DNA of 64,000 nt from Lacticaseibacillus parakribbianus (lineage in GTDB: Bacteria; Bacillota; Bacilli; Lactobacillales; Lactobacillaceae), in NCBI RefSeq assembly GCF_025490915.1, contig NZ_JANQBA010000004.1, forward strand, positions 1 through 64,000, given 5' to 3'. Under the pieces are notes generated by a model. That model did not search any database. It was given only the letters and a program-made list of their open reading frames with translations, and was not told where the DNA came from. Position 1 is the stretch's first letter. Each line of letters opens with the position of its first letter. A program made the position numbers and the translations under genes. This document shows positions 9,801-17,455 of this stretch, piece after piece.

Positions 9801-11648
9801 GCTCAGTTTTCCGACACCAGAGATGACTGGGCCCATTACGGCGGCTGCCGCAATTGACTTCAGAATCATGTCCTGCGTGCCTTCATCTAGCTCGGAGAAC
9901 CAGTTGACCAGGTCAGTTCCTTTCTTCACCAGGTCGGTAATCTGCGGCAGGAGCTTTGCGCCCACCGTGATGGCCAAAGTATTGAGTGATGCCTTGAACT
10001 TATCGACGTTGGCCTGCGAGGTGTTGTTCATCGTCTCGGCCAGCTTCTTGGTGTAGCCGGTAGAGTTTTGAGTATCCTTGGTTAGTTTGCGTAGCGACGC
10101 GCTGCCTTCGTTGATAAGGATATTCATGGCAGACTGGCCATCAATACCGAACGCCTGCTGCAAAACAGCCGCCTTTTGTGCATCCTTCCAGCCCTTAGTC
10201 GTCTCAGCAATTTCGTCGATTACTTCCGGTAACCCAATAGCGCCGCTCTTAAAGGCGGCAACATTGACACCTAACTTTTTCATGGCAGGTCCCGCTTGAC
10301 CGGACTGAACAGTCAGACTCGATAGTACAGACCTGAGGCCGGTGCCTGCTTTCTCGCCTTCAATACCTTCCTGGCTTAAGTTACCAAGAATTGCGGCAGT
10401 CTGCTCAAGGCTCATACCCATCCCGCTTGCGACTGGACCAACATATTGCATTGCCAGTCCCAAGTCTTGAAAGCCGGAAGAGGTTGCATTGGCTACATAG
10501 GTCAGCGAGTCGGTGACCCGCTGCGTGTTTTTGAGCATCTGCGCCGTGTTGTTGGACTTCAAACCAAACTGCTCAAGCGTGGACGTGGCTACGGACATGA
10601 CTTCACCAAAGTCATCACCCGAGGCCCGCGCCGCATCCAGAATCGACGGCATGGCGCCCAGGACTTGGTTGTAGCTGTAGCCCTTCTTGATCAGCTCCGA
10701 CATCCCGTTGTTGATGTTGGAGGTGGACACGCCGTACTGCGTCGACCACTTCTTCGAGGCATTGCCCAGTCCTGTCAGCTCAGCCTTCAGGCCAGCGGCG
10801 GACACCGTACCATCGTCCAGCAGTGAACCCATCGACTGAATTTCACTGTCGAACGTGACGGCTGCTTTGCCGGCGTATGCCAATCCGGCCACGATCGGTG
10901 CCGTGATGCCTATCGTCATCTTCGAGCCGACGGCACTCAGCTTCTCACCCGCCGACGTGAAGCGATCGCCCAGTGCGCGCACTTTGTCCGCGGCGGCGGC
11001 CATCTGTGGGGTGAGCCCGCCGATTTTTGACTCGAGTCGCTGCGTCTCAAGACCCAGCGCGGCTTGCTTGCCGGCCAGTTCGACGTAGGCGTTGCGCGCC
11101 TCGTTAGTCTTGGCCGAGTTCTCACCTTCGGCCACCGACAGCTGCACGAGCTTGTTACGCGCCTCGTTGGTCTCGATGGTCGTCTGTCCCAACTCGGACT
11201 TGAGACCGTTCAGGTGGGACACTGCGGCCGAAGTTTTAAGCCCCGCCTGCTCTTGCGCCTTCGACAGGCTGTCCCAATACTTGCCCTGAGCTTCGAGTGA
11301 GGACGCCATCTGCTTCTGCGCGTCGACGGCCTTCGTGGTCTCATCGCTGTTGCGCTTGGTCTCGTCGGTGTCCTTTTTGGTCGAGTCGGTCTTCTTCTTG
11401 GTCGAGTCGGTGGCCTTGTCTGCGGCGTCACTTTCCTGCTTCTTAGCAGTAGCGTCCGCCTTGGTGGCTTCGGCGGCGCCCTTGGCAGCGTCCTTCGTCT
11501 CATCGAGCGCCGTGGCCAACTTCTTGGCGTTGGTCGCCGCCTCTGGCTTGACGTCGACGTCCTTCAGCGTCGACTTGAGTGCGGTGGCGGCCGCCGTGGC
11601 GGTACTCGTGATCAGTTTGACGTCAATCTTGACCGTTCCATCAGCCAT
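6828..11648 (-). CDS. Tail tape measure protein
   Basis: At 1606 residues this is the largest gene of the phage. Its N-terminal 200 residues are a highly charged Ala/Lys/Asp/Thr coiled coil. A TP901-1-type tape-measure core follows (about residues 250-560; QSMGSLLDDGTVSAAGLK..., SGDDFGEVMSVATSTLEQFGL). Hydrophobic helices lie near 690-720 (LAPALLVAGAAVAGGIAWWELYG). A run of degenerate helical repeats around DWxKLTxKEKxAxVxxK (about 1150-1330) ends in Gly-rich repeats (GQGMGxTKxAKG). Such proteins set tail length and are ejected with DNA. The gene overlaps the upstream gp15-like gene by 8 bp and dit by 20 bp. Confidence 0.95.
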   Translation of the reverse strand: MADGTVKIDVKLITSTATAAATALKSTLKDVDVKPEAATNAKKLATALDETKDAAKGAAEATKADATAKKQESDAADKATDSTKKKTDSTKKDTDETKRNSDETTKAVDAQKQMASSLEAQGKYWDSLSKAQEQAGLKTSAAVSHLNGLKSELGQTTIETNEARNKLVQLSVAEGENSAKTNEARNAYVELAGKQAALGLETQRLESKIGGLTPQMAAAADKVRALGDRFTSAGEKLSAVGSKMTIGITAPIVAGLAYAGKAAVTFDSEIQSMGSLLDDGTVSAAGLKAELTGLGNASKKWSTQYGVSTSNINNGMSELIKKGYSYNQVLGAMPSILDAARASGDDFGEVMSVATSTLEQFGLKSNNTAQMLKNTQRVTDSLTYVANATSSGFQDLGLAMQYVGPVASGMGMSLEQTAAILGNLSQEGIEGEKAGTGLRSVLSSLTVQSGQAGPAMKKLGVNVAAFKSGAIGLPEVIDEIAETTKGWKDAQKAAVLQQAFGIDGQSAMNILINEGSASLRKLTKDTQNSTGYTKKLAETMNNTSQANVDKFKASLNTLAITVGAKLLPQITDLVKKGTDLVNWFSELDEGTQDMILKSIAAAAVMGPVISGVGKLSTGLGVLSRMGGGAIEFLGRFTGGAAKTGKQTGLLAGLFGKLTGAAPAAGAGIAEAATAAEGAGAAMTGAGVGTTGFVASLAPLAPALLVAGAAVAGGIAWWELYGKKAAESADRTKRWGADIGPVADKAATQLQQASGKIAGAFDDTNHTVKENAATIVKGFDDMTKAAKAAADESDKVAKKLAKSLGGEAGSNLEAAAAKEKAANAKRIAQIQSDQKKVDVITAAAKKSGVALTAEQIQVLDNLRADSAASAVKTLKLSGKEENNVLKAILGEKVTMSRQAADNQLQDMTNSYHKEVLANEKAQDQIKDKLKNNATERNAALEGLEKDHQAKMNGIYRGTIQAMKVRGDTEDEIVKNMSYAFKMSASDVKKALKSYDDSMAKSTKSTKNFAASVGDGMSEATKKAGNEWNKLVLDPKTGKVVTNLPEVLKQTASTQQGWSQLEFELKNAHITSNAKQAIVEAMAATDQWKKLPTWEKTAIIRTQGREQLANVMEDFVDWDSLDPKEQQAVVKGDYAPLIDALTKSGDWDKLTLKEKTALVKDKASLPLINMLEASGDWQKMTFKEKMAIVNAKGAGDLATLAQKYDGFVTLPDAVKKAALKDPGFLESVANDSIKYGKFKDLPDAIKKAILNDEDLQQKLIDAGVIIDKYNLLKPNKKKATADTNSVQNNFGLGTAAVNKYKNTSPGPTKHAKGKNDASKEVDAATKSAQKWAGQGMGPTKVAKGSNPASSPIDQATKSAKAWQGQGMGSTKTAKALDHASGPAKTARDAVSKFASGKSTFTKTLSVVANFGKGVAKVLGFRTGTSNFHGGGAIINDETGPVYQELLTLPNGTMAVAKGRNVFLPGLPAGTAITPARKTAQLMQSGVIPRFAGGTSGGTNDVLDRLTGFTPEMASGFTPETSSVQMSLDSGSSVAIKGLSKSIGQLEQAVATMLQQRAATPDVLEIHTHAHLDKREMTDEMAAPLRVKMQQIDDIKNQRRGIRNDRLSN

Positions 11649-12279
11649 TCATGTCACCTTCTTTCTTCATGCGTGCGAGCAGCTTGATCCGCTGCAGGCG
11701 ATCAAGCCCGATCATCTGCGCCTCGATAGAGCCAGGCTTAGCGGTGGACGTCTTGAGGCTGTACAGCTTCTTCATCTTGAGGATGTGGTCGCGCTGCTCG
11801 TCGGTTGCGTCCTTCGGGATCTCCATCATTCGGTAGGCCGTCGCTTGCCGGAACGGCGTGTCCGGGCCCAATCCGTCCAGGAGTGCATTAAAAAACGCCC
11901 AGGAGAGCTTGGCGCGTTCCCGAGCGTTAGTCAGGTCGATGTGATACTGCTGCATAAAGCTAGCGGCGATCCGGCTAGCGTCGGCGTCGAAATCGAATGC
12001 CTTACCTTTCGCTTTGAAGATGGAGGCCGCCAACCGGTTCTCTGCTAGGTCAATTTTCTCATCCATGATGGCCTGCAGGAGGCCGTCACGAGCCGCAGGA
12101 GCGACGCTAGCACTGCCGCGTACAAGTAGCCGCGTGACCAGCTCCACGTGCTCCTGCGCTGACAGGCCGTCGTCAGCGAGGATTCGGAAGACTTCGAGCA
12201 CGACCGCGTAGCCGAGGTTCAGCTGATACGTGACCCCGTCCACCGTGATCTGGTTCTCATTTTTCCCCGTTAAGTCCAT
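11641..12279 (-). CDS. Gp15-family phage protein (tail assembly chaperone partner)
   Basis: ATG 12279 is chosen because AAGGTGA precedes it by 6 bases; the frame is open further upstream but inside the previous gene. The 212-residue product resembles the bacteriophage Gp15 family: GKNENQITVDGVTYQLNLGYAVVLEVFRIL at the start, then helical repeats. Its place between the assembly chaperone and the tape measure corresponds to the T part of the lambda G/GT pair. It overlaps the chaperone ORF by 23 bp. The overlap includes a G4A5 run next to the chaperone stop (see findings). Confidence 0.75.
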   Translation of the reverse strand: MDLTGKNENQITVDGVTYQLNLGYAVVLEVFRILADDGLSAQEHVELVTRLLVRGSASVAPAARDGLLQAIMDEKIDLAENRLAASIFKAKGKAFDFDADASRIAASFMQQYHIDLTNARERAKLSWAFFNALLDGLGPDTPFRQATAYRMMEIPKDATDEQRDHILKMKKLYSLKTSTAKPGSIEAQMIGLDRLQRIKLLARMKKEGDMNG

Positions 12280-12796
12280 GCACGTCACCTTCAGCTTCCT
12301 GCTTGAGCGCGTCGACTTCCTTCGCATACTTTTGCATGTAGTCCTCGACGTCGTTGGCTGCGTTCATCTTGGCCATAACGATGCCGATGACCTTGCTGAC
12401 GGCCACCGTGTTGCGGCCGCACGTCTCGTAGATCTCCGCACCAGAGCCGGCGCCGAACAGCGTATCGAGGAAGGCCGGGTAGGCTTGCTGGCCGTATGTC
12501 TCCGCCTGATCGGCCGCGAAGTTGAACTTGCGGGTGAAGTCCGCCTGCAGGGCCTCCTCACGCTGCTTGGCCTGCTGATCGGTCAGGTCACGCTTGACGT
12601 GCGACAGTTTGTACTGCAGCTCACCTTGCAGGTCTTCGATGTGCTTGTTCGCCGCGATCTCGTGGGTCTCGATGGCCCGATACTCCTCGGTGATCTTGGC
12701 GCGGCTCTTGTCGGCCAGTGACAGCGTGTAGACCTTGCCGCCGATGTCAAAGTTGATTGCGGTCTCGGGTACGGTGATCTTGATAGTTTCGGTCAT
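12257..12796 (-). CDS. Tail assembly chaperone
   Basis: A 179-residue, largely helical acidic protein with an N-terminal beta segment (IKITVPETAINFDIGGKVYTLSLADKSR). It lies between the major tail protein and the gp15/tape-measure genes, the usual place of the chaperone that coats the tape measure during tail assembly. The site AGGAGAGAACATC precedes the ATG at 12796. The sequence itself is poorly diagnostic, so the call rests on position, size and helicity. Confidence 0.65.
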   Translation of the reverse strand: MTETIKITVPETAINFDIGGKVYTLSLADKSRAKITEEYRAIETHEIAANKHIEDLQGELQYKLSHVKRDLTDQQAKQREEALQADFTRKFNFAADQAETYGQQAYPAFLDTLFGAGSGAEIYETCGRNTVAVSKVIGIVMAKMNAANDVEDYMQKYAKEVDALKQEAEGDVHGLNGEK

Positions 12797-12869
12797 GATG
12801 TTCTCTCCTCTTTTTTGAGTGATAAGGATCGCCGGCAGTTTGATCCGACCGACGACCGTGTGGAACTGG

Positions 12870-12945
12870 TTAGCCTACAGTTACTTTCGCGCCGTCCCCA
12901 GTAGGCTCAGCTTTCAGGCTGGCCGGCGCTGTCATTACCCCGCTG
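12870..12945 (-). promoter_or_regulatory. Putative -1 frameshift element of the major tail gene
   Basis: The zero frame ends GCG GGG TAA. A G4 run permits the P-site tRNA to move from GGG to GGG in the -1 frame while the stop is in the A site; this is not a canonical X-XXY-YYZ heptamer. Eight bases later an outer stem GCGCCG/CGGCGC encloses an inner stem CAGC/GCTG. The layout matches the element after the major capsid gene, with compensatory base changes in both stems. A weaker alternative is reinitiation at the ATG overlapping the stop (TAATG). Confidence 0.65.
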
Positions 12946-13549
12946 GTGCCGGGGCTGCTCCCTTGACCACGGCAGTCTCGCCGAGGATCTCCGCGTTGAT
13001 GGACGGGGTCTCCGTGAGGACAGACGTCATCTTATCCGCATCGGTGGCCGCATCAAGTACGGTTGGCTTGGCGGCGTAGGTCAGCGTGGCCTTGAATGCG
13101 CCAGGGTCGGTCGCGTTACCGCCCTTGTCCGTGATGTCGCTGACGGTCGCGATCCCAGTGCGGACCTTGGTCAGCTCCAGCGACTTACCGTCGTCGGATT
13201 GGACGTAGTCGAGCTCACGCAGCCATACGTTGCGCGCAGCCCCGGTCTGGTCGGCCAGCGCCGCAAGCAAGTCCTGCGCCGGATCACCAGTGGAACGGTC
13301 CCCACTGAGCGCCAGAGAGCGCGTGGAGCCGGTGACGGTGGTCGTCTCCTGCCCGCCACCGTTGTAGTAGGACTTGGAGTTCTTCTTGTCCTCCTGAGTG
13401 ACGTCGATGGTCTCGATGCCGTCGCCAATGTAGGCGACGTCTTCCGGCACCGCGTCAGCACTCGTTGCCTTGCCCACGAAATATTCAGACAGGAAGTTCT
13501 CTTCGATGCTCCCGTGCGTGAGCAGGTCTTTTGCAGTCTTTGCAGTCAT
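12870..13549 (-). CDS. Major tail protein, with putative -1 frameshift extension
   Basis: The unshifted product is 204 residues (13549 to stop at 12935-12937), the usual size for a major tail tube protein, starting MTAKTAKDLLTHGSIEENFL. It is followed by the assembly chaperone and preceded by a tail terminator-like gene. The last sense codons are GCG GGG before TAA. Slipping back one base on the GGGG run (12938-12941) reads a further 22 codons to a stop at 12870. The added tail (V)MTAPASLKAEPTGDGAKVT ending VG is closely related to the one after the major capsid gene. A stem-loop begins 8 bases after the slip site. L. casei phage A2 is an established case of -1 frameshifting in both genes. 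Confidence 0.85.
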
Positions 13550-13561
13550 ATAACTGCCTCC

Positions 13562-13978
13562 TTAGTTGTTTAGAATGATTGTCGTTTTGAAACTAGCGCC
13601 GTAGACGGAGTAGGTCTCCCCGCTATCCTCCACGGCGCTGCGATACGCTGGGCTGTCAGTCATCTCGGCCTTGACGAATTGGAAGCTACCGTTGGCGGAC
13701 TTGATGTCGCCGCTGCGCGCATGCTCCACCGCGTCCACAATCTGGCTCAGCAGACCGATCGCGTCGATCGGCCGCGCCAGCTTCGTCATGATGGTAAAGG
13801 CGTACGCGCGGCGCACACGACCGCCGTAGTAGCGCTTGACCTCGTTGGTCGGCTTGATGACGTACACAACGCCTGGCCCGCTTGAGTCCTGGCGCCCAAA
13901 GTCGATACCAGTCGGCAGCGACACGGTCGCCTTGATGAAGCTGATCACCTGGCTGTCCAGGTCTAGGGTCTTGGTCAT
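13562..13978 (-). CDS. Phage minor capsid / tail terminator-type protein
   Basis: A 138-residue protein encoded directly upstream of the major tail gene. Start and length fit the tail terminator (minor capsid 3-type) slot of Gram-positive siphophages. Recognisable features are LDLDSQVISFIKATVSLPTGIDFGRQ, a predicted beta core with VRRAYAFTIMTKLARP, and a C-terminal strand (VYGASFKTTIIL). It overlaps the preceding gene's end by 4 bp. Tail terminators cap the tube and join it to the head; that role is inferred from gene order. Confidence 0.65.
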   Translation of the reverse strand: MTKTLDLDSQVISFIKATVSLPTGIDFGRQDSSGPGVVYVIKPTNEVKRYYGGRVRRAYAFTIMTKLARPIDAIGLLSQIVDAVEHARSGDIKSANGSFQFVKAEMTDSPAYRSAVEDSGETYSVYGASFKTTIILNN

Positions 13979-14346
13979 GATTGCGTCATCCTCTCTCCTA
14001 CGAATCGCTCCCAGCCGGCCATGTTGACATCAGCGGCACGCTCGACCCAGTCGGCACCGGCTTGCTTGTGTTTGCCCGTGTAGTAGTTCAGCGCGAGTCC
14101 ACCGGTGACGTACTGCTTCGGCTTGGGCCCGACCATCACCTGGCCGAACCAGACATAGTGCGCATAGGGCGCGCCGTAGATGATCGAGCTGTCGATGATG
14201 TCTGCACTATCCCCGGACAGATTGCCGTCTTGGCGTGGCACGAACGGGTCCGCGTCTTCACGCACCTTGCTCGCCAACTCGCGCTCCACGTCGGCCGGGT
14301 TGGCCAGCTCATCGGCCCAGCGGCCAAACTCCACGGTGGTGGTCAT
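13975..14346 (-). CDS. Minor capsid protein (head-tail joining, type 2)
   Basis: The ATG at 14346 overlaps the TGA of the previous gene by 4 bp and is preferred over an upstream in-frame GTG-type start. The 123-residue product begins MTTTVEFGRWADELANPAD and contains IIYGAPYAHYVWFGQVMVGPKP, a motif of the HK97 gp10 / minor capsid 2 class that forms part of the neck. Gene order (connector, this pair, terminator, tube) supports the role. Confidence 0.7.
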   Translation of the reverse strand: MTTTVEFGRWADELANPADVERELASKVREDADPFVPRQDGNLSGDSADIIDSSIIYGAPYAHYVWFGQVMVGPKPKQYVTGGLALNYYTGKHKQAGADWVERAADVNMAGWERFVGERMTQS

Positions 14347-14708
14347 TGCAACCACACTTCCCAGTGATGCGGCGTCGGTAGCCATGCCTTGAGCGCGTCG
14401 ATTTGGATCACCTGCCGCGTCACGCCGCCGTACTCGACCTTGTCGCCGAGCTTGACGGAGTAGCCGTCTACATTGACCGAGTTGATCGCGTCGATGAAGA
14501 CCAGCGTGTTGCCGATGTGCTGTAGCTGGGCGCTGTCACCGGCACCGCCGGTCACTTGCCGCTTGTCGACGGGCTGCACGAGCACGCGCTCGAATCGGTG
14601 CCGCACCGGCTCGCCGAGGTTGTCGGTCGAAGTGGCGGACTGGTGCTCGATGACCTCGATACTGTCCACCAGCGCACGCATTGGGATCGGTCGCACGTCC
14701 TTAGCCAT
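14343..14708 (-). CDS. Minor capsid protein (head-tail joining, type 1)
   Basis: The start is placed at ATG 14708 (MAKDVRPIPMRALVDSIEVIEH), which overlaps the stop of the connector gene by 8 bp; the frame upstream of it reads a shadow of that gene. The 121-residue product is mostly beta, with the pattern GYSVKLGDKVEYGGVTRQV typical of small head-closure (stopper) proteins. It is coupled on both sides to other neck genes. Confidence 0.7.
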   Translation of the reverse strand: MAKDVRPIPMRALVDSIEVIEHQSATSTDNLGEPVRHRFERVLVQPVDKRQVTGGAGDSAQLQHIGNTLVFIDAINSVNVDGYSVKLGDKVEYGGVTRQVIQIDALKAWLPTPHHWEVWLQ

Positions 14709-15108
14709 ATTGATGCACCCCACCGTATAGCAGGCCCGTCGGCTGCAGGTAGCGCACCACCCGATCGTCAACGGCACCAGTCCATTCGACGCTTGCCGCT
14801 GCGCCGGTCGGGGCTGTCATGGAGAATGAGCCGAGCGTGAAGGACTTAGCGCCCTCCTGCGCTGCGGCGCGCTCGTTGGTAGTGACACCGCCCTGGTCTT
14901 GGTAGAACTCGATCTGGGCACAGATGGCGTTCTTGACGCGCGTCTGGTCCGTCACGAGCTGCAGGTCGGCCAGTCCATGAGCATCAAAAAAGCCGTGACA
15001 CAGGGAGTTCACAGCCTCTTCGGCGGCACGCTCATACCTCGGCCAGACGGCTTCGGGCACAGGCTGGCCCATGAACGTCTGGGCATAATACTCCTGATCG
15101 ACTAGCAT
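14701..15108 (-). CDS. Head-tail connector (adaptor) protein
   Basis: ATG 15108 (MLVDQEYYAQTFMG) has AGGAGG 9-10 bases upstream; an in-frame GTG at 15117 sits inside that site and is unlikely. The 135-residue product is a mainly helical protein with conserved spacing of aromatic residues (YYAQTFMGQPVPEAVWPRYERAAEEAVNSLC), as in gp6/gp15-type adaptors that dock on the portal. It opens the four-gene neck block after the capsid genes. Confidence 0.7.
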   Translation of the reverse strand: MLVDQEYYAQTFMGQPVPEAVWPRYERAAEEAVNSLCHGFFDAHGLADLQLVTDQTRVKNAICAQIEFYQDQGGVTTNERAAAQEGAKSFTLGSFSMTAPTGAAASVEWTGAVDDRVVRYLQPTGLLYGGVHQYG

Positions 15109-15124
15109 GGCTGCCACCTCCTAG

Positions 15125-15613
15125 CTAGCCTTCGGCCGCAGCCACCGGCGTGGCCTTGACGATGGCGGACGCCGGGCTATCACCAGCGGCGTTGGTGGCC
15201 ACGACCTTGACCTGATACTCGGTGTCGTTGGTCAGACCGTCCACGGTCCCGGTCAGCTTAGCCGGGTCGGCGATCGCCACGTCGGTCCACTTGCTACCGT
15301 CGGTCGAGTAGCTCAGCTTGAGTGCGGTGGCAGCGGAGCCGCCGTTTGCGGCGCCCAGCTTGATTGTGTAGTCGAGCTTGGCATCGCCGACAGTCAGCGT
15401 CACGGTCGGCGCCTTGAGCGCGGCGTCCTTGACCATGAAGGCTGGCACGTCGACCTTGTCGGACGTCTTGGTGCCGTCAGAAAAGGCGCCCTGGTAGTCG
15501 CCAGCAGCGACCGCCGTGTTGGGCGCCAGCCCGGTGATCGCAGCGCTAGTCGCATCACCGGTGAAGGAAGGAGTGTCCTCCCCCTTCTTGTAGATCACAA
15601 GCTTCTCAGCCAT
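15125..15613 (-). CDS. Capsid decoration-like protein with Fn3 domain
   Basis: A 162-residue protein immediately after the major capsid gene, with AAAGGAGG before the ATG. Residues 1 to about 60 form a small beta module (MAEKLVIYKKGEDTPSFTGD...). Residues about 70-155 are a fibronectin type III/Ig-like domain (ALKLSYSTDGSKWTDVA, TVDGLTNDTEYQVKVVATNAAGDSP). Ig-like and Fn3 domains are often displayed on capsid surfaces of tailed phages and may bind host glycans weakly. Its binding site partly overlaps the end of the frameshifted capsid extension. Confidence 0.75.
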   Translation of the reverse strand: MAEKLVIYKKGEDTPSFTGDATSAAITGLAPNTAVAAGDYQGAFSDGTKTSDKVDVPAFMVKDAALKAPTVTLTVGDAKLDYTIKLGAANGGSAATALKLSYSTDGSKWTDVAIADPAKLTGTVDGLTNDTEYQVKVVATNAAGDSPASAIVKATPVAAAEG

Positions 15614-15626
15614 GATTGGCCTCCTT

Positions 15627-15698
15627 TCAGCCTACAGTCACATCTGCACCGTCTGCAGTAGGCTCGGCGTTAAGCGCCGACGGTGCGGTTATTTTCCC
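15627..15698 (-). promoter_or_regulatory. Putative -1 frameshift element of the major capsid gene
   Basis: Slippery heptamer GGGAAAA (15692-15698) in the correct frame is followed by a 5-base spacer. A stem-loop follows with outer stem GCACCGTC/GACGGTGC (8 bp) and inner stem TCGGCG/CGCCGA (6 bp, loop CTTAA). All three classical requirements for -1 programmed frameshifting are visible: heptamer, spacer and stimulatory structure. Confidence 0.82.
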
Positions 15699-16696
15699 GC
15701 GTCGGGATTCTCGACCGGAGCGGTATCAGCAGCTACCTTGGTGGACAGGTTCGTGGTGTCCTTGGTAGACTTCACGCGCTTGGAGCCACGAGGGGAGGTC
15801 GGCTTTACAGCCGGGTCCTGGGCGCCGTCACCAGCGACCTCGGAGTTGGCCCCGATGACCAGAATCTTGGTGTCGTCGTAAATCGCAACACCGTAGATTG
15901 CGTCGGCGTTGAACAGGGTGGTCTTGTGCGTGATGTCGCGAGCGGACTCGGCGTTGACGCCGCGCTTCATGTACGTGCGGAGCGCGCCCGGCTTGATGGC
16001 CAGCTGAGTGCCAACCGGAATCTTCTTACTGGTCTGGATTTCCCATCCGAGTACACGGCCGATGGAGCCGCTGACCAGCACGCTGTCGCCGAGATCGGTC
16101 TGCCGGGTCCAGTCGCCGGACTCGGTCTTCATAATCGCCGCACGCAGCGTCCGCATGTCCTTCGGGTTCATAAAGATGACGCCGGTAGACGAAGCCGCCT
16201 GGTCTTCTGCCTTGTATGGGCTGTTGTCGTCGTCGAAGGCGTTCTCGACGGCGTCGATCAGGGACACGTCCAGGGTAGCCGGCTCAGCGATCGTCAAGCG
16301 TGCATCAAGCGCCGCATTGAGCACATCGTAGTCCATCTTAGCGGCCATGCCATTGGTGATCTGCTTGCGGCCTTCGCCGACGGGATCGCCGTAGCCGATC
16401 AGCGTGGACTCATCGGTGAAGGACAGCCCCTTGGCTACCTTCTTGATGGTGAGCGAGGTCGTGCCGGTCGTCAGCTGATCGTACTGGATCGCTTCGCCTT
16501 CAGCGACGTCCTTGGCGTCCCCGGTGTAGTTGAAGCGTGGCACGGTGATAGTGTCGCCAGGGCGGCCCTCCAACGTGTCGTCCACCGGAGCTAGCTGGCG
16601 AAAGGCCAGGCGCTTCGGCAATTCAGCGGAGATGATGTTGCCCATAACTTCCGGGTCGACCATCTGAGATGCAGTAGTTGGCGTGATTTCTGCCAT
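15627..16696 (-). CDS. Major capsid protein, with putative -1 frameshift extension
   Basis: The unshifted product is 335 residues (16696 to a stop at 15689-15691). It is a HK97-fold capsid protein by length and context, with LAFRQLAPVDDTLEGRPGDTI near the start and a C-terminal IYGVAIYDDTKILVIGANSE, preceded by a scaffold gene. The last codons read GGA AAA TAA within the canonical slippery heptamer G-GGA-AAA (15692-15698). A -1 slip adds 21 residues beginning ITAPSALNAEPTADGADVT and ending VG (stop at 15627). A stem-loop with an 8-bp outer stem starts 5 bases after the heptamer. The longer form would be a minor capsid component, as shown for L. casei phage A2. Confidence 0.9.
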
Positions 16697-16711
16697 GGTT
16701 AATTCCTCCCT

Positions 16712-17365
16712 TTACTTAAAAAGCCCAGCGTATTCGGCTGGGTGAGTGCGTTTGAATTCGAGCTGCTCTGCCGTCTTCATCTTGACGAAGTCGGAGAGCG
16801 TGGTGCCGGTGGCGTTACCTGTCGGCTCGTTGCCGACGATCGCGCTGCCGTCTGGGTTGGCTGCCGGCGCCGCCTCGCTCTTGAACGCCGGGTTACGGTC
16901 GAGCACGCCCTTGAGCGCATCATCGATTGTCTTAGCCCCGCCGACCTTGTTGGCCAAATCGGCGTGAGCCAGTGCCAGAGCGTCGTCGATGTGATCAGCA
17001 CTGACGCCCTGGGTCACAGCCGCAAGCTTGGCCTCTGCCGCGTCGGCGCGGGCGGTAGCTGCCGCCGTGGCCTTCTCCGACTTGGTGAGGTTAGCTTGGG
17101 CGTTCTCCAGGTCGCTGCGGCTAGCAGCATCGGCTTGGTTCTTGGCCTCGATGATTGCCTTCAGGTCGTCAAGGCTGCCGACGCCTAGGTCCTTCAGCAG
17201 TCCCGCCTGTACTTCGTCCGCAGACGGGCCCGTAGGCGTCGCCGGTTCGGCTGGAGTGGCTGGAGCTGCGTTCGCGGCTGGATCGGCACCGGCAGCGGCA
17301 CCAGCAGGGGTGCCGCCTTCACCAGCGCCCGCGTCAGGCGCGAACATAATCAGATGATTTAACAT
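16712..17365 (-). CDS. Capsid scaffolding protein
   Basis: A 217-residue Ala/Pro-rich then coiled-coil protein. Residues 10-50 are low-complexity (GAGEGGTPAGAAAGADPAANAAP). Residues about 60-130 are strongly helical and charged, and the C-terminus carries LSDFVKMKTAEQLEFKRTHPAEYAGLFK. Size, composition and position before the major capsid gene are those of a scaffold. ATG 17365 is preceded by GGGGGAG 5 bases away. Confidence 0.8.
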   Translation of the reverse strand: MLNHLIMFAPDAGAGEGGTPAGAAAGADPAANAAPATPAEPATPTGPSADEVQAGLLKDLGVGSLDDLKAIIEAKNQADAASRSDLENAQANLTKSEKATAAATARADAAEAKLAAVTQGVSADHIDDALALAHADLANKVGGAKTIDDALKGVLDRNPAFKSEAAPAANPDGSAIVGNEPTGNATGTTLSDFVKMKTAEQLEFKRTHPAEYAGLFK

Positions 17366-17429
17366 TGTTTCTCCCCCTTTTTGGGTATAAAAATGGAGCA
17401 GTTTATCGACTTACTCAGGTCGTGGTACT

Positions 17430-17455
17430 AAAAAAGCACCCACAATGTGGATGCT
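17430..17455 (-). terminator. Intrinsic terminator inside the head gene operon
   Basis: On the - strand the stem AGCATCCAC/GTGGGTGCT (9 bp, one G-U, loop ATT) is followed directly by six T. It overlaps the stop of the 35-residue ORF and lies 65 bp before the scaffold gene, so it should partially separate packaging/portal transcripts from capsid transcripts. Confidence 0.75.
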
